Origin: Melanocharis versteri
Taxonomy: Eukaryota; Chordata; Aves; Passeriformes; Melanocharitidae
Length of the DNA: 64,000 nt
Assembly: GCA_013397845.1 (NCBI GenBank)
Contig: VZTG01005436.1
Coordinates: 1,483,638-1,547,637, forward strand
Direction of reading: 5' to 3'
Position numbers and translations under genes: made by a program. Position 1 is the stretch's first letter, and every line of letters begins with the position of its first letter. A model generated the notes under the pieces. It was given only the letters and a program-made list of their open reading frames with translations. It made no database searches and had not been told where the DNA came from. This document shows positions 25,051-37,420 of the stretch, in pieces.

Positions 25051-26590
25051 GCAAGCAGCCACTAAACTTGTAGCAAACCTGACAAAATCTGAACTTACAC
25101 TTCATATCTATTTTCCCCCAGAACCCTCTCAAGGACCATTTAATGAGCGAATTAAGCATTGTGTTCAAGTAATCAACATCTCCTGACTCACGATGACAAA
25201 TACTGTCTTTGTATAGATTTTTCATGCACTGGAAAAAAAAACCAAAACACCCGTGCTAAACATTAGCGAGTAGAACCCTGACTTTCCAATAGGATTATGA
25301 CTTTTCACACTCCGTATTTTAAACAGTATGGTTATTTTAAAATCCTGCATGTACACATACCTCAGCACAAACCTGAATCATCAAGGAGAATTTCTATGCA
25401 ACAAGGGAGAAATGTTATCCTTAAAAATAACTCATCAATAAAAAGAAATATGAAAAGCTTTTTCTCTGAAGGGATAAGAAATCTGTCTTTTACAAAACAA
25501 AAATCTTTGAAGTCAGTTTCATCCTACCTAAAAACACTAAATCATGTTCTCACAGTATTTTATTCCCAAACTTTACATATATAAGATGTTCAAATGGTTT
25601 CTGCAAGATTCACAAGGCAACTGACTTTCTGGAGATTGTATGAAACTGTTGAATTTATCCCCAGTCCTTCCCTAAGCCAAGTTACCCTCAGGAAATTACT
25701 TTTTTTAGAAGGAAAACACAAACTAAGTTTGGGGTTTTTTAACTGTTAGAGACTAAACAGGGCACTTGAAATGAAGAGTTGCCTAACAGTCTACATTCAA
25801 AAAAGAATTTCATGCTTCTTTGCACACAGCTCTGCATATTCTCCTTGGAGAAAACTCTTTAATACAGCAGGAATGTGCTAACTAAATTAAGTAAATATTT
25901 GTTGCTATACTCTTTTAGTTAAATCTCTTTTAATATAAATGATTCTTCAGTCATGCAGCTGATGGGCATCCAGGACATTCACTCATTCTCTTCATCAAAT
26001 AAGGAAAATAGGTCAAGCTCAGAGTGTGACCATCCTTCCTCCTGTCACACTCCGCAGGTAGACCTCACGCAGGCACTGTTTGTCTTTTAGCTTAGGCAGC
26101 AGAGGCCAACACTATTAGATCTCACATTTATTCATTAAAATTCATAGTAAAAAAAAAAATCTACAGAGAATTCCCCTTCCACAATAGTTCTTCAGCAAGG
26201 AGACCCATTTTCTCATCCTCCAGATTAGAGTGGGAAGGGGCAGGGGACCAGAGTACATAGCTAAAGAAACAGACAATATAATTATTGGTTTATCAGCCTG
26301 AAAACTACCCGCAAAAGAAATTAAAAATACTTTTTCTAGACACATAGGAAGGGATCATATTCTTCTTTAAAAGATAAAAGAAGCATCCTTTGTTTCACTC
26401 ACATAGTGTTTTCTTAATTTTTCCTCCTAGGGAAAGCATTTTGCTACTTTCTCTGATTTTCCAAAACCGACCTCCACACAAAGTGTATTTAATCAAATAC
26501 TGAAAATCTGCAACCTGCTGTGAGACATGAATTACAAAATGTTTTAAAGTTTGCAGTCCGAATTCAATCATTCAAAAACTCTGCAGTCTA

Positions 26591-26850
26591 AAATCATAGA
26601 ATATCTCAAGTTGGAATGGACCTACAAGGATCACCAAATCCAGCTCACTGCTCCTCAGAGGACTACCTATAATTATATGACTAAGAGCTTCATCCAAATG
26701 TTCCTTGAACTCTTTCAGGCTTGGTACTATGACAACTTCCCAGGGAAGCCCATTCCAGCAATCAAACACCCTCTGGGTGAGGAACCTTTCCCTAGTGCTA
26801 ACTCTGAACTTCTCCTGACGCCTTTTCATTCCATTTCCCCATGCCTGAAC
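26591..26850 (-). mobile_element. CR1 LINE, 3' end, truncated
   Basis: In plus orientation it starts ATCATAGAAT at 26593, the reverse complement of the CR1 tail, continues with AAGTTGGAATGGACCTAC and contains CCAGGGAAGCCCATTCC and GGTGAGGAACCTTTCCC, all in the order found in avian CR1 read backwards. A minus-strand frame (26572-26829) gives RVFDCWNGLPWEVV then PSLKEFKEHLDEAL, the C-terminal end of CR1 ORF2 (reverse transcriptase protein) past the catalytic domains. Only the last about 70 codons and the 3' UTR remain, the usual 5' truncation of CR1 copies. The tail octamer has only about one copy. Divergence from consensus looks high, so this is an old, dead insertion. Confidence 0.9.
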
Positions 26851-29800
26851 AAACTCCTGATTTATTTACCCACCAGCATGAGAAGCCAGTAGTGTATTTT
26901 CTATCTTTCAGAACCAATGCCAGTAGGATCAGGAATTCCCTATCTAAGGTATCCATTATTTCCTGAGAAAGACAACCAAAAATCTCCACTGAGATCTTTA
27001 AATATATATTTAGAAAGAAAAATAAGGCAGCCTTTTAGACTATCTTTAGGATCATGAAGATATTTCTCTTGTACAGTGAGTGGAATCTAAGAAGCCACTT
27101 GCTTCCTAACAAGAAAAGAAATACCAAAGTACAAGAGGTGCAGCATGAAGTGTCAGACCAGTCATTCAGAACCAGTTTAAAGCTCCTAAAGTTAAACACT
27201 TACTTCATCTGGGACCGTGTTAGAGAATACAGAAGTGCTTTGCTGCTTTGTTTCCAGTGCCATCACAACTTGCTAAATTATGCAGATATAAAACCATTTG
27301 CTGGAAATCTTCCTTAATGAATGAAAGCATCAGATGCATCCAGAAGAGCATCAGCTATGAATCAAGGACATAGCTAACTGCTTATGACAGTTGAGCAGAA
27401 AATTTGCACTCAGATTCTCCCCTTCAAATAGATAGAGAGACAGAACTGTGCTACACAGAAAATCCTTGAACGTACTTCATTCTTCATCATAAAAAGACTA
27501 TTTTCAGACATCGCAAATTTTTGCTAGAAGACAACTAACCTGAATGCCATTACTGTTGTACCTAAAACTACACCAGTGTACAAGGGCACCTTCTTATCAT
27601 TGGAAATCAACAACTAACCACCAAGAGACAAATCCTTTTTGAGCCATTTCTACTTGAATATGTGTGTGAACTTACGCATGACCACTTCTGTACATCATTT
27701 GGCACAGCTGTGAATGCAACTATCTCAAGTTACTACACCGCATGCATTGAAAACAACAACCACCACCACGAATTTCGGCACATCTGCAAGTACACTGTTA
27801 ATTAAACTGTTATTTGAAGGATTAAAATGAAGGGAACTGTGGCAGAGTTTATTGCTTTCTATATATTGTTGTGTATTTACACTGGCAAGTTCAAAAATGT
27901 TCGTAACTATGAAAAAAGACATTGAAACAAGATTTATTATGATTCTTAGCTTTTGGGAGAATCCCAGAGCCTTGACATGAACCCCAAGGATGAGATTATT
28001 TTTAACACTACCAAAGAAGTTTACATTGTAGAAAAAGAATGACACTTGCAACCATATTTCCATCCTGGAGCTTTAGACAACTTTTAGATTAGAAGAATTC
28101 ATGGAAGGAACTTTCTCAGAATCCCTGACTAAAGTAGGGTTAATTTTAATTAGATACCACAATATCAAAAAGTGGCCTCAAGAAAAAGTGTAAGAGCAGA
28201 AAAAGTAAAATCACATTCAAAACACACACAGAGCTACCTTTACAATAGGCATATAGACAAAGTTTCTCTAGAAAGCACCTTTTACTGTTCTCTAAATTTT
28301 GCAGAACTTGGGTTTATGCAGAACTTGTTCCTTGGGTTTATGCTGCATATTTTAACTTTATTGATAGAATTTTCCAGAAATATCTCTGATAGATATTAAA
28401 AAAAAAATTACAACCTCTTTAAGCAGGTTTGAAACAAGAAGAGAAAACAAAAAAATGCAATGCTTATCTTCCAAGGAATGTTGAGAAAGGGATTAAACAT
28501 GATGAGGCACAAGTCCAGGCACCCCAAAACTCCAATATTTATTCTTTGCTCTCCCATCTTCGAAAAATAGAATCCATTTCCACTGTGTACTTTGTTTTTA
28601 CTTAAGAAATCTTGAAAGAATGCCACATGCATGTGATTTTTAAATGATGTTCTTTCTCTATAGTGGAGTCTGAAGAAAATAATTTAAGAAAATATCTACA
28701 GAAAAACATTTTACATTTGGTAATACAATAACAACAATATATTCTTCAGACGAGGAAGACCCATACAACATTTGTATTTCAAAGACTGTCATTCAAGAAA
28801 ATTCTGATAATGTGCACAGCTCTGTGAGTTTAATGCAAGTACAAGTTAGCTTTTTGTTAGGAAGAATCATAAGTGTATTCAAGAGTTATTTTGTTAAATC
28901 CCTTATTAAATTCAGGAGAGGCTTTGTGAAAATCTAAGGTAGTCAATACTGAACCCTAGCTCATAAAGCTGTGAATTAAGATCCAAACTTGATCATTTTA
29001 GAGAGCAATAGATCTTTTAAAATAATACTTAGCATTTATTACCTACACTAATTAAGCTTCAACATGCCTGTGAGGCAGGCAAGTAAAACCTCATTTTACA
29101 GACAGGAACATTTACAGCAGACAGAAAGGTTATGTACATTGTCACTGATTAGAAAGAAAAATCTCTGACCCATAGTTGGAATTCTTTGAGCAAATTGTGA
29201 GCAGACATCCACACTGTCAAGTTCCTCCTTCAACAACTTACACAGTTTGCATTAAACATGGAACAAGGAAAAGTAAGACAAAAACAGAGATGCATACGTA
29301 TTGTCAAACCAAAAAACACTCCAGACAAATAATATTAAAAATGGTCAACATCATGCCTGTCTTCAACTTTGTCAAGTTAAAGGAAAAACGAAGGTGGAAG
29401 GAAAATGGAGAGACATATATAAGTACTAACAATCATAAAAATGCTGAATCCTGTCTAGATCCATTCAAGGACTTGAGGATAATTTTTCTCATTAGAATTC
29501 TGGGATTACCTGTCAAGGGTCAGAGACAGTAGAGTAGAGCTCACAGAAGCAGTGCTAGATTCCACTGAGTAGAAAAATATCCTTCAGGGAACTAATTTGC
29601 TCTTTTCTGAAGCAAAACAGAAAGCATTTGGTGTTCTCTTGGACAGAAAGAACAATCTATTTGTGGTGTTTGTTCCCATCTGAAAGAGTGACTTGATCAC
29701 TAAGGCTTTCCAAAGTCAGCTGTATGAAGAGCTGCTCCTGTTGTTAACTTCATCGGGATGTGCCCTGTCTGGTGCACACACTGCTGCAGAAGTGATGGGA

Positions 29801-30080
29801 AGGTGAATGTGCCACTTTCAATGACAGATGGCCTCTGAGATGAAGGATCTGAAATACACTCCATTGTGGCAATTTATGTAACACACCCACAGTGCTGCTG
29901 TGCAGGAAAGAAAAGATTTAAATGTTAGTATGACAATTCTGTTTAAATTCTTCTATGTACAACCAGATCTCCACTTGCATGCAAAGCTAAACATGGTTAA
30001 GATTAACTAAATTCTTCAACACGTTTTGAAGACATTGTGTAGAAGGATTGCAAAAACTGGTGTTTAATAAAACATGGGCA
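26851..30080. other. AT-rich unique sequence, no gene seen
   Basis: No recognisable exon or repeat. A local imperfect duplication at about 28302-28346 repeats GCAGAACTT and GGGTTTATGC. Open frames reach 118 codons (29176-29532 plus) but carry no domain; that frame is Lys/Thr-rich because the sequence is A-rich. Confidence 0.5.
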
Positions 30081-30087
30081 ATCACCT

Positions 30088-30402
30088 CTAACTCGACCTG
30101 CAGCCCCTCCCATCTCCCAAAGAAGTCTTGTACTCAGTGTGGCAAAACAGTACTATAGAATTGGAAACAAACATGAAAATCCATGAGGCATCCCAGGTCC
30201 TACATGTCCAACAGTGTGTATCCAAATATCCCCAAACAATGCCTTGAAAATTGGTATTGCAGCACCTGAGAAGTGCAGGGACCTGACAAAGTCTTGGGTC
30301 TTCAACACAATTAGAGAAATTCAGCCTGCAAAGAATCTGTAGATATTCTGTGGGTGTCCTCAGCTGAAGTAAAGTGGTATTTGTATCAATGTATCCACAC
30401 AT
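30088..30402 (-). other. Open frame of 104 codons, unrecognised
   Basis: The minus-strand frame contains many Cys and aromatic residues and one hydrophobic stretch (SWIFMFVSNSIVLFC), but no family pattern. Its DNA is less AT-rich than the flanks, and it begins GTGTGTGGATACATTG in minus orientation. It could be part of an old LTR or other repeat; I see no terminal repeats or polyadenylation signal to support that. Not called as a gene. Confidence 0.15.
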
Positions 30403-30419
30403 ACTTAGGATTTAGAATC

Positions 30420-33400
30420 AAGAAGGAAATATCTGGGTTTTTTTCTAAAGAAAACTGAATCTTTTAATAATCTACAACACTTTCTGCTGTTAAAGATATG
30501 GACTCGTCTATGCCACAACCATTAAATATGTCAGGCAAAGTAAAGAGATGAAATGGCAGTTTTATGTGGACTAATAAAACTCAAAGTGGAGACAGGCATT
30601 GCCATACTGATTTTGATTAAACCAAATCAGAGAAAGCAAGCCTCATGCTAAAATATACTTGCCATCTCCTCAGGGCTTCTGTCAGTGCCTCTCTTGCCTT
30701 CCTCTTACATTTGTCAATAGAGCAAAATAACCACAGAAGCGAACGTATAAACACAACACTGAAGCAGGAGAACTTGAAAGTTTACATTTCTAGCACGCTA
30801 AAAGGCAAACTAATGCGTTTAAGACCAAGATAATTTCACTTTTCTCATATATTTGTGTGTTTGTTTGTTTTTTTAAATGACACCTGCTTCATTTCCTCAT
30901 TTGGTGGAAGAACTCTCAAAGAAGGCAGCAGTGTACTGAGAGCATTATCAAAGCCTTGAGCAAATTTGAAGCAACTGGTCTGCCTAGGCAACGTGCACAC
31001 AGTTTGTAAAATAAGCACCAACTAGTTTATTTATACCAACAGGTAGAGAGCTCTTCCAGAGCTACAGAGAGGATGTTTCCTTAATTTGGTCAGAATTAAT
31101 ACAGAGAAACAGTGAGCGACATTGACCATGTGAAGGAGGGGATGAATAGCATGACATACAGCCCAGCCCCTGTCTGAGTCACACAAAGACAGTACTCCGT
31201 TGATACAAGGAATATTTCTTTCAGCCTAGGCTTCGAGATATTTTAAGGCTGGGATCTGAAACATGGTTCAAAGGTAGCATGAGTCTGATAGATCCTGGCT
31301 CTCAAATTGTTGCTTATGCCTCTAAACCAGTAGAGAGTCAAAATCTTCTCTCAGCATTATTCCAACAAAGCCTAAATGAGATTACTGCTCTTCTGTGCTG
31401 ATACTTGTATATCCTGAAGAAGATTAATGTCTCAGCTTTATATTACATTTGCATTCTATGTACTCATTCCATGGAAATAATGCATTAAGTAGTTAGCATA
31501 TAATTTGGGTGCATATCAGCCAAGCATGCATCCTACTCTCAACATTGGCTTCCCACATCAACATTATTGCTAGACACTGAAAAGATAAACTACGTAAGTG
31601 AAATATTCTCAGTAGCCTTAAAATGATCATAACAGATCTACATCATATATTCAAATTGCTTTTCAAAGCCTGGTTTCTATTTTTATAATCAATTTCCTAA
31701 CTAAACTACATTCGTCATTATGAAAACAAATCAAGTCATACACACATTTTTGTCTCCTTGTGACAGATATTTCTTGAGAAAGGAACAACTAGTTTCATCC
31801 TCCAGTAAACAGCTGGTATCTTTAGATAAGAAAATCTCTGCACATGGCCAAGCTTCCAATATTGTGAAAATATGATGCACTAGAAAGAAAAAGACAACAG
31901 AAGTCTCAAGTGCTTACATGAGACAACATAATTTATAACCAATATTCATAGCATAACTTAATTATCACTTTTTTTTTGTATTCTGTCACTAAACTGCAAC
32001 CACAGCTTCCTTTGGCATCAATGGATGTGTTCCTCAGACAATAAAAAGCATCACAACAGGAAGTATTTTTCCTTTAGTATGAGCAAATCAGAGGAGAATG
32101 ACTGAAGGATAAACTTAAGCAATAATTAAGCTTTGATACGTGACAGATCACCCTTCATGACTCAGTCATAAGATCTGCATGTTCTGAAAAGTCAAAGCCA
32201 AGTTCAATTCCACTACCAATTTAGCAAGTAGCTCAGGGTATAACTAGAGTGTCTGATTGTCACTTTAGGGCAAATACTGTAAGAGTAATTCAAGTTCCCT
32301 GCTTAGAAATCTTATCGCTGTATTGAATAATTTCAAAGACATGCCTTCTATAAAACAATGACTCATTCAGATATCAAATTGGGCAAATATATTAAACAAA
32401 GGCAAATAAATAATGAAACTTGAATAGAGATAATTATTGTTCAAAGTCACATTCTGGCTGATTTATAGGAATGGCATATAAAAGGCCAAACAACCAGCTT
32501 GCAGTGACCACACATACGCTTCTTTCAAAATAAATTAATGAGAGAAATATCACTCAGTGACGAAAGAGTAGAAAGCAGGGGATTTCTTTGTGAATATAAC
32601 CCCTTCCCCCTTTTACTATGGGGAAAAGGAGAGTGACACAGGATATGTTAAGTGAACTCCTTAGAAAAAAAGTACTTTCCATATCTTCTGCGAATGTAAA
32701 AGAAAAACTGAAGAACATTCTACATATACTTAACCTAGACTAGGCCATCACAATCCTTCCTAAATAAGGGACAGAGTACTATAATCTCCTTATTGGCTCC
32801 TGTCTTTACTTCCGGATGCTAGTTAAAAAGAAATCACCAAAGAAGCTGTTGTCCCTTCTGTGCAGTGCACCATACTCCTGGCAAGCTAGGCAGAAACAAA
32901 AAAGCAAGCATGGTCCTCCTTCAATTAAGCACTCAGGGCAGACAAAGTGGCCTTCAGCTTCCATAATTAAAGAAGAAAAAGGCAATTGGCTCACAGGCCA
33001 CAAACTCTTGCTGAAAGAGTAGCTAAGGTATGAAAGGAGCAGGAAGAACTAAAGACCCAGATAACAAAGCTTCTGAGTAGAAGAAAAAGAAAAGAAGCAA
33101 AAAAGAGGAACAAAGAAAAATGATGCATATAGAGAATTATCAAGAAGGGCAGTTTAAACTACTTTTTTTGTTGTTCCTTTCCATTAAATTCAATTTATTT
33201 GAATTTTTAAGCAAGCATAATCACTTTTCAGAGATTCTAGATTATTTTCTGGTTTAAAGTAAGAACTTAAGCTTTTGAACTGTTCACATCAACAATAATG
33301 AATTACACTTCTAATATGTTCAGTCAATGATACTCAGCCATGGTTTTGGCTATACTGTGTCTTGTGTCATTCTGGAGGTACTTTTTTATTGTTATGTATT

Positions 33401-36400
33401 GAATTATGATAGATGACAGCTCATAATAAATGGTTGCATAATATGTTTTCCCCACTCTTCAGGAAAAGGTCATTGTCGTCAGGGTCTGCTTGTGGGATAG
33501 AAACAGGGATCTGGGACTTAATGAGTTTGACTATTGATAAATATCTTACCAATAGAACTGTCCAGGAACACCCACTCACAGAAGGCAGCTGGAAAAAGAG
33601 TAGGTTCCTACTTCTAATTCTGAGGAAAAAAACACCAAACCACAATCTCCTTTTCTTTGGGTTACTTATGAAATAAGGTATTGATTTCACATACTGTAGA
33701 TCCCTAAAGGACCAGATGTTGCACTGACTGGGTGAAAAAAATCACAAGAATTCACAAGAAAAATTACGGGTTTTTTAGGTGCCATGAGAAAATAGAAAGA
33801 AGGAGAAAGATATTGAAGTCATAGAGTCATATTTGTTCTTTACCAATGCAGTAAGCAGAGACCGTTAAAGAGAACCTGCCTTTACAGACACCTTTCAACG
33901 ATACACCAGTTGGCTCATTTGGTCCAACACTTCATCTGGAAAACACCTAAAGCTCACTACTGTGAAAAGACTCAAAAGATTTTATCAGACCAAAAAGCCA
34001 GCACAAAGAAATTTATCCTGATCCAACCAGAAGCATCTGCTCACACTGTCTGCCAGTCTGTTCTGCAGACCTAGTAAAAATGTACAGCTGAAGAGACAGA
34101 CTTAATTTCAAATGCATTAAATCATAGCCAGACTGCCATTTGGCATAATGAGAAAGACCTTCCCCACTCCTTTTCTGTTTATGTATAAAAATGCATTTGT
34201 ATTGCCTGTCATTATTTAGACTGACTGACCTTGAGGGTTTGTGGGTTTTTTGTTTTGTTTCTGTTCCTTTTTAATGTGTATGCTGGATAAAAAAAAACAC
34301 TGCACAGTGTGACACAAGTGAAGACTTGGATAGGATGAGCTGTCTGATTTGGTAAAATAGCACATCATGGTTGTGCTGCTGTACATGATGGGATGAACTG
34401 CTGTTTTAGGCTGCTCCTTTTCAGCATATGTAAAAATAACTGATTAATTTCTCTCAGTTAATGACTCTTATATGTCCTTCTCATAAGCATTTTAACACAG
34501 TCCCCACAGTATCGCATTCCTTGGATGTATTGCATGACTGCTGTGGCACTACAGCTAGAAGACTGAGCAAAGCTTCTTTCAGAACATTAGCTTTCTGAGA
34601 AACAGAAGCACATCACCCGCGAAGGCCATCTTCTGTCTGATATCTAGCAGCAGTCAGTGCTACAGAAGTCCTTAGGCTGAGATGAACACAATGCACGTAC
34701 AACACAGTTGAAACCAAAATGATAGTTAATGCCTACGAGGACACTGGATTATCATTCCTTAACGTTTAATATTGATTATGAACAGTCATGGTCCCAGAAA
34801 CCTCTTATGTAGGAGAAAAGCTGCACCGCATGAATTAGGGTGGCCCACACAGGGAAGATCGTGTGTGAATGCACACACGGGCCATAGCCAGGACTGTACA
34901 CACACATCTACGTCGTACAGCTCCTCAGCATGCTCACAGCCAACAAAAGTGTCACGCTGCATCAAGTTGTGATGACTTGCCTGTGTTTTCAGAGATCTCC
35001 TCTTCTGAAACGGAAAAACACTTCAAGAATTCTCAAGCACACCAGCCAAAACAAAGGAAGCAAAGTTGGAGCAAAAGCGTTGTGTACCATGAAACCAAGA
35101 GACAGCTATGAGTAATTCAGTTTGCAAGAGAGATGGAAATAAGAACCAGTTGCCAAAGACATGCAATTTGATGTAGACAGAAAAAGAACCAATGCAAGGG
35201 AATGTAAACAAAAGGAGTTGTAAATGTCTGCCTGGAGTATTGAGGGTTCTTCTTTCACCTTACTCATCGTGTGTGTGGTGGTGGGTTGGGCAAGGCCTGT
35301 CTCTGAAAAGAATTTCTGAACTATACTGTATTACCTGCAGAATCTCTTGGGTAGAAAGCAGTCTGATTTGAGTTTATAGTCCCAGGAGATATGCATTTAA
35401 ATTCAAGCCAAAGGTTATTCCCATGGCTTTAAAGTCTTCTGTTGCTATATCTGAAAAGAGAAAGTTTTGACAACTGAAATTTAGATCTTTGAGAAAAGAT
35501 TCACTTTGAGACAGTGAATAAATGTCTCTGAATATAACACCACAGGGGTCCTCCTCACAGACAGAAAGATACCCAAATAACAGTTCTAGACCTTTTATTT
35601 TCTAATATTATTTCTGCTATCTTTCTATAAAAAGGTAAAGTCACTATATTTAATTCATTTTAGGAAATAAAATGGATCACCTTATTAATATTGAGAAGAA
35701 GCAAAAGTTACCATCCCACGTAATGAGCTATAGTGACAAAAAGAGTCCTAAGGGCACATTTTTGAACTCTTTGACCCTCAATTAGCCATTCTTTAATGAA
35801 CCTCCAGAATTACATTGTTGTGATATATCCTCTTTTTTGACCAATATTAGTAATATTACATCACAGCCTATTTGCTATTCTTTTCCAGTGGAAACAAAGA
35901 AGAAAACCACTTTTCCCTCCTTTCTTTCTCTCACGTCTTAACAAAAATCAGCAAATGCAAGCCTCTTCCTCATTATTAGCTACTCTTGGCATTCACATCC
36001 ATTAGGGAAGGAATCAAGGTCTCTTAATTATTCACTTTTCATATGTTAAACAGCTCAGCTTCTCAACTCCTACAGAAAAAAAATGACAAAAGAAAGGTGA
36101 AATATTTAGGCTGCTATTGCAGTTCATGAACCTTAACACAGGAGAGGAAAATTTACAATTTCAGGGAGCAGGAAAATTGTCAAATACTGGATGGGAGTTT
36201 ATTTTGTGAAATCCAAGCAGAAGTTCTGGAGTTGCAATAAGTCTATTACAAGACTTGACAATGTTAAAGCATTCTCAAAGTTAAATTTTCTACAGCTCAG
36301 TTTTCATTCACCTCTATTTTCCCACACAAAGCATCACCTCCTCCCTTTCCCCTGACAGCATTAGTCAAGTCACTAAGATCAGAATTGTCATGAGATCTGC

Positions 36401-36570
36401 AATGTTCAGACACACATTTTCTCTGCTGATGATAGTAAATCTCACTGTATAGGTTTCAGAAGTGGCCAATAAGAGACAAATGGTACTTGGGATAATTTCC
36501 CACCGGTGCCAATTCCACATGTTCTGGTTCCATTCTCTCACCATTTCTCAGCAGGGAAGGAAGAGACAGT
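30420..36570. other. AT-rich unique sequence, no gene seen
   Basis: Six kilobases with stops in all frames at short spacing. Opposed open frames at 33413-33690 are shadows of one another and neither is recognisable. A few T-rich (34240-34265) and A-rich (33085-33120) patches. No repeat that I can name. Confidence 0.55.
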
Positions 36571-36599
36571 AATTAAACTCTATTTACATTGAAATACTC

Positions 36600-37010
36600 C
36601 TCTCTAGAGAGAAAGGTTATGACCGAGCCCTGCCTGAGGCACAGAGGCATCCTGCAGCCTTTCCCCTGGCCCATCCTGGGCTTTAGCTGCTCCTGGCTAG
36701 CTCCAGTAACACTGCTGGGTAACCCCGGGTCGGCTGCTGGGAAAAGTGCTGCTGCCTCTTCCCCTCAGCTTAGGAGCTGTATTTAAGCTGCAGCCCTTGG
36801 CCTGTTCCCGTGCTATGCTGTAGGCAGACCTGCATCTTGCTGCTTCTTGCTTGACCTCATCTCCATCAGCCCTGGTCTTGCAAAGAGGTTCCTGGCCCGG
36901 GTGAGGGATGGATGCTCCCCACGAGCAGAGGTTACAACGAGCAGGGACGCAGCAGCAGAGGGCAGCACACTCAATGCTGAGGACACCTCTCCAGTCCTCA
37001 GAAGTGCAGA
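36600..37010. other. GC-rich block, possible repeat or untranslated exon
   Basis: This is among the most GC-rich 400 bp of the window apart from the LTR, with CTG/CAG-rich segments (GCTGCTGCC, GCAGCAGCAGAGGGCAGCA) and few CpGs. The few-CpG texture argues against an active CpG-island promoter. Composition is similar to the block at 39.85-40.0 kb, so both might be fragments of one LTR family, but I cannot align them convincingly. Confidence 0.3.
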
Positions 37011-37069
37011 AAAACCCTAAGAAATTTAAAAAGCTCTTCTACACCATCTCATTGCCGAGCTTGCACTAG

Positions 37070-37420
37070 CCAGCACAATTCATGAGCAGAAATATGCAGA
37101 GTGTAGTTGAACTACATGACAGTTTTAATTTATAAACTTCAGTTCCATAATTTCTATTCAGTGTGTTGGCAAATAATAATTGTGTCTGATAACAAAATTG
37201 CTTGCATGGGGGGGTGTAATGATATGTGAGCCGTGTGGTGAAAGCGAGGAAGATAAGGGTGCGATGCAGACCTGAGTGAAGCACAGGATATCGAATGACT
37301 TCGCTGCTTATTTCCTTGCAGTTTGCTCTCACGTCCAAGGGACACATAGTCTAGCATATCCCACTCACGCCTGATGACATTTTCCAGACGTGTTGTTTTA
37401 TATTTACATTTCAAAACATA
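37070..37420. other. Constrained-looking non-coding block
   Basis: The region keeps scattered CpGs (GAGCCGTGTGG, AAAGCGAGGAAG, GGTGCGATGC, ATCGAATGACTTCGC, CTCACGCC, AGACGTG) without a GC-rich background and without simple repeats, apart from a G7 run at 37207-37213. Two overlapping minus-strand frames cover it, neither recognisable. It could be a conserved regulatory element or an exon of a non-coding RNA. This is inference from texture only. Confidence 0.25.

Larger units (their letters stand above)
23057..26590. other. AT-rich sequence, simple repeats, no gene seen
   Basis: If the exon pair is real this is intron or 5' flank. It holds a CA/TA microsatellite (23207-23253), an A/C-rich block (24523-24607) and a possible CR1 scrap (25010-25050). 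A 119-codon minus-strand frame at 24866-25225 has no recognisable product. Confidence 0.5.

Noticed and set aside
26572..26829. 85-codon minus-strand frame read as a host gene
   Set aside because: The peptide is the C-terminal end of CR1 ORF2 and the DNA is a truncated CR1 copy.
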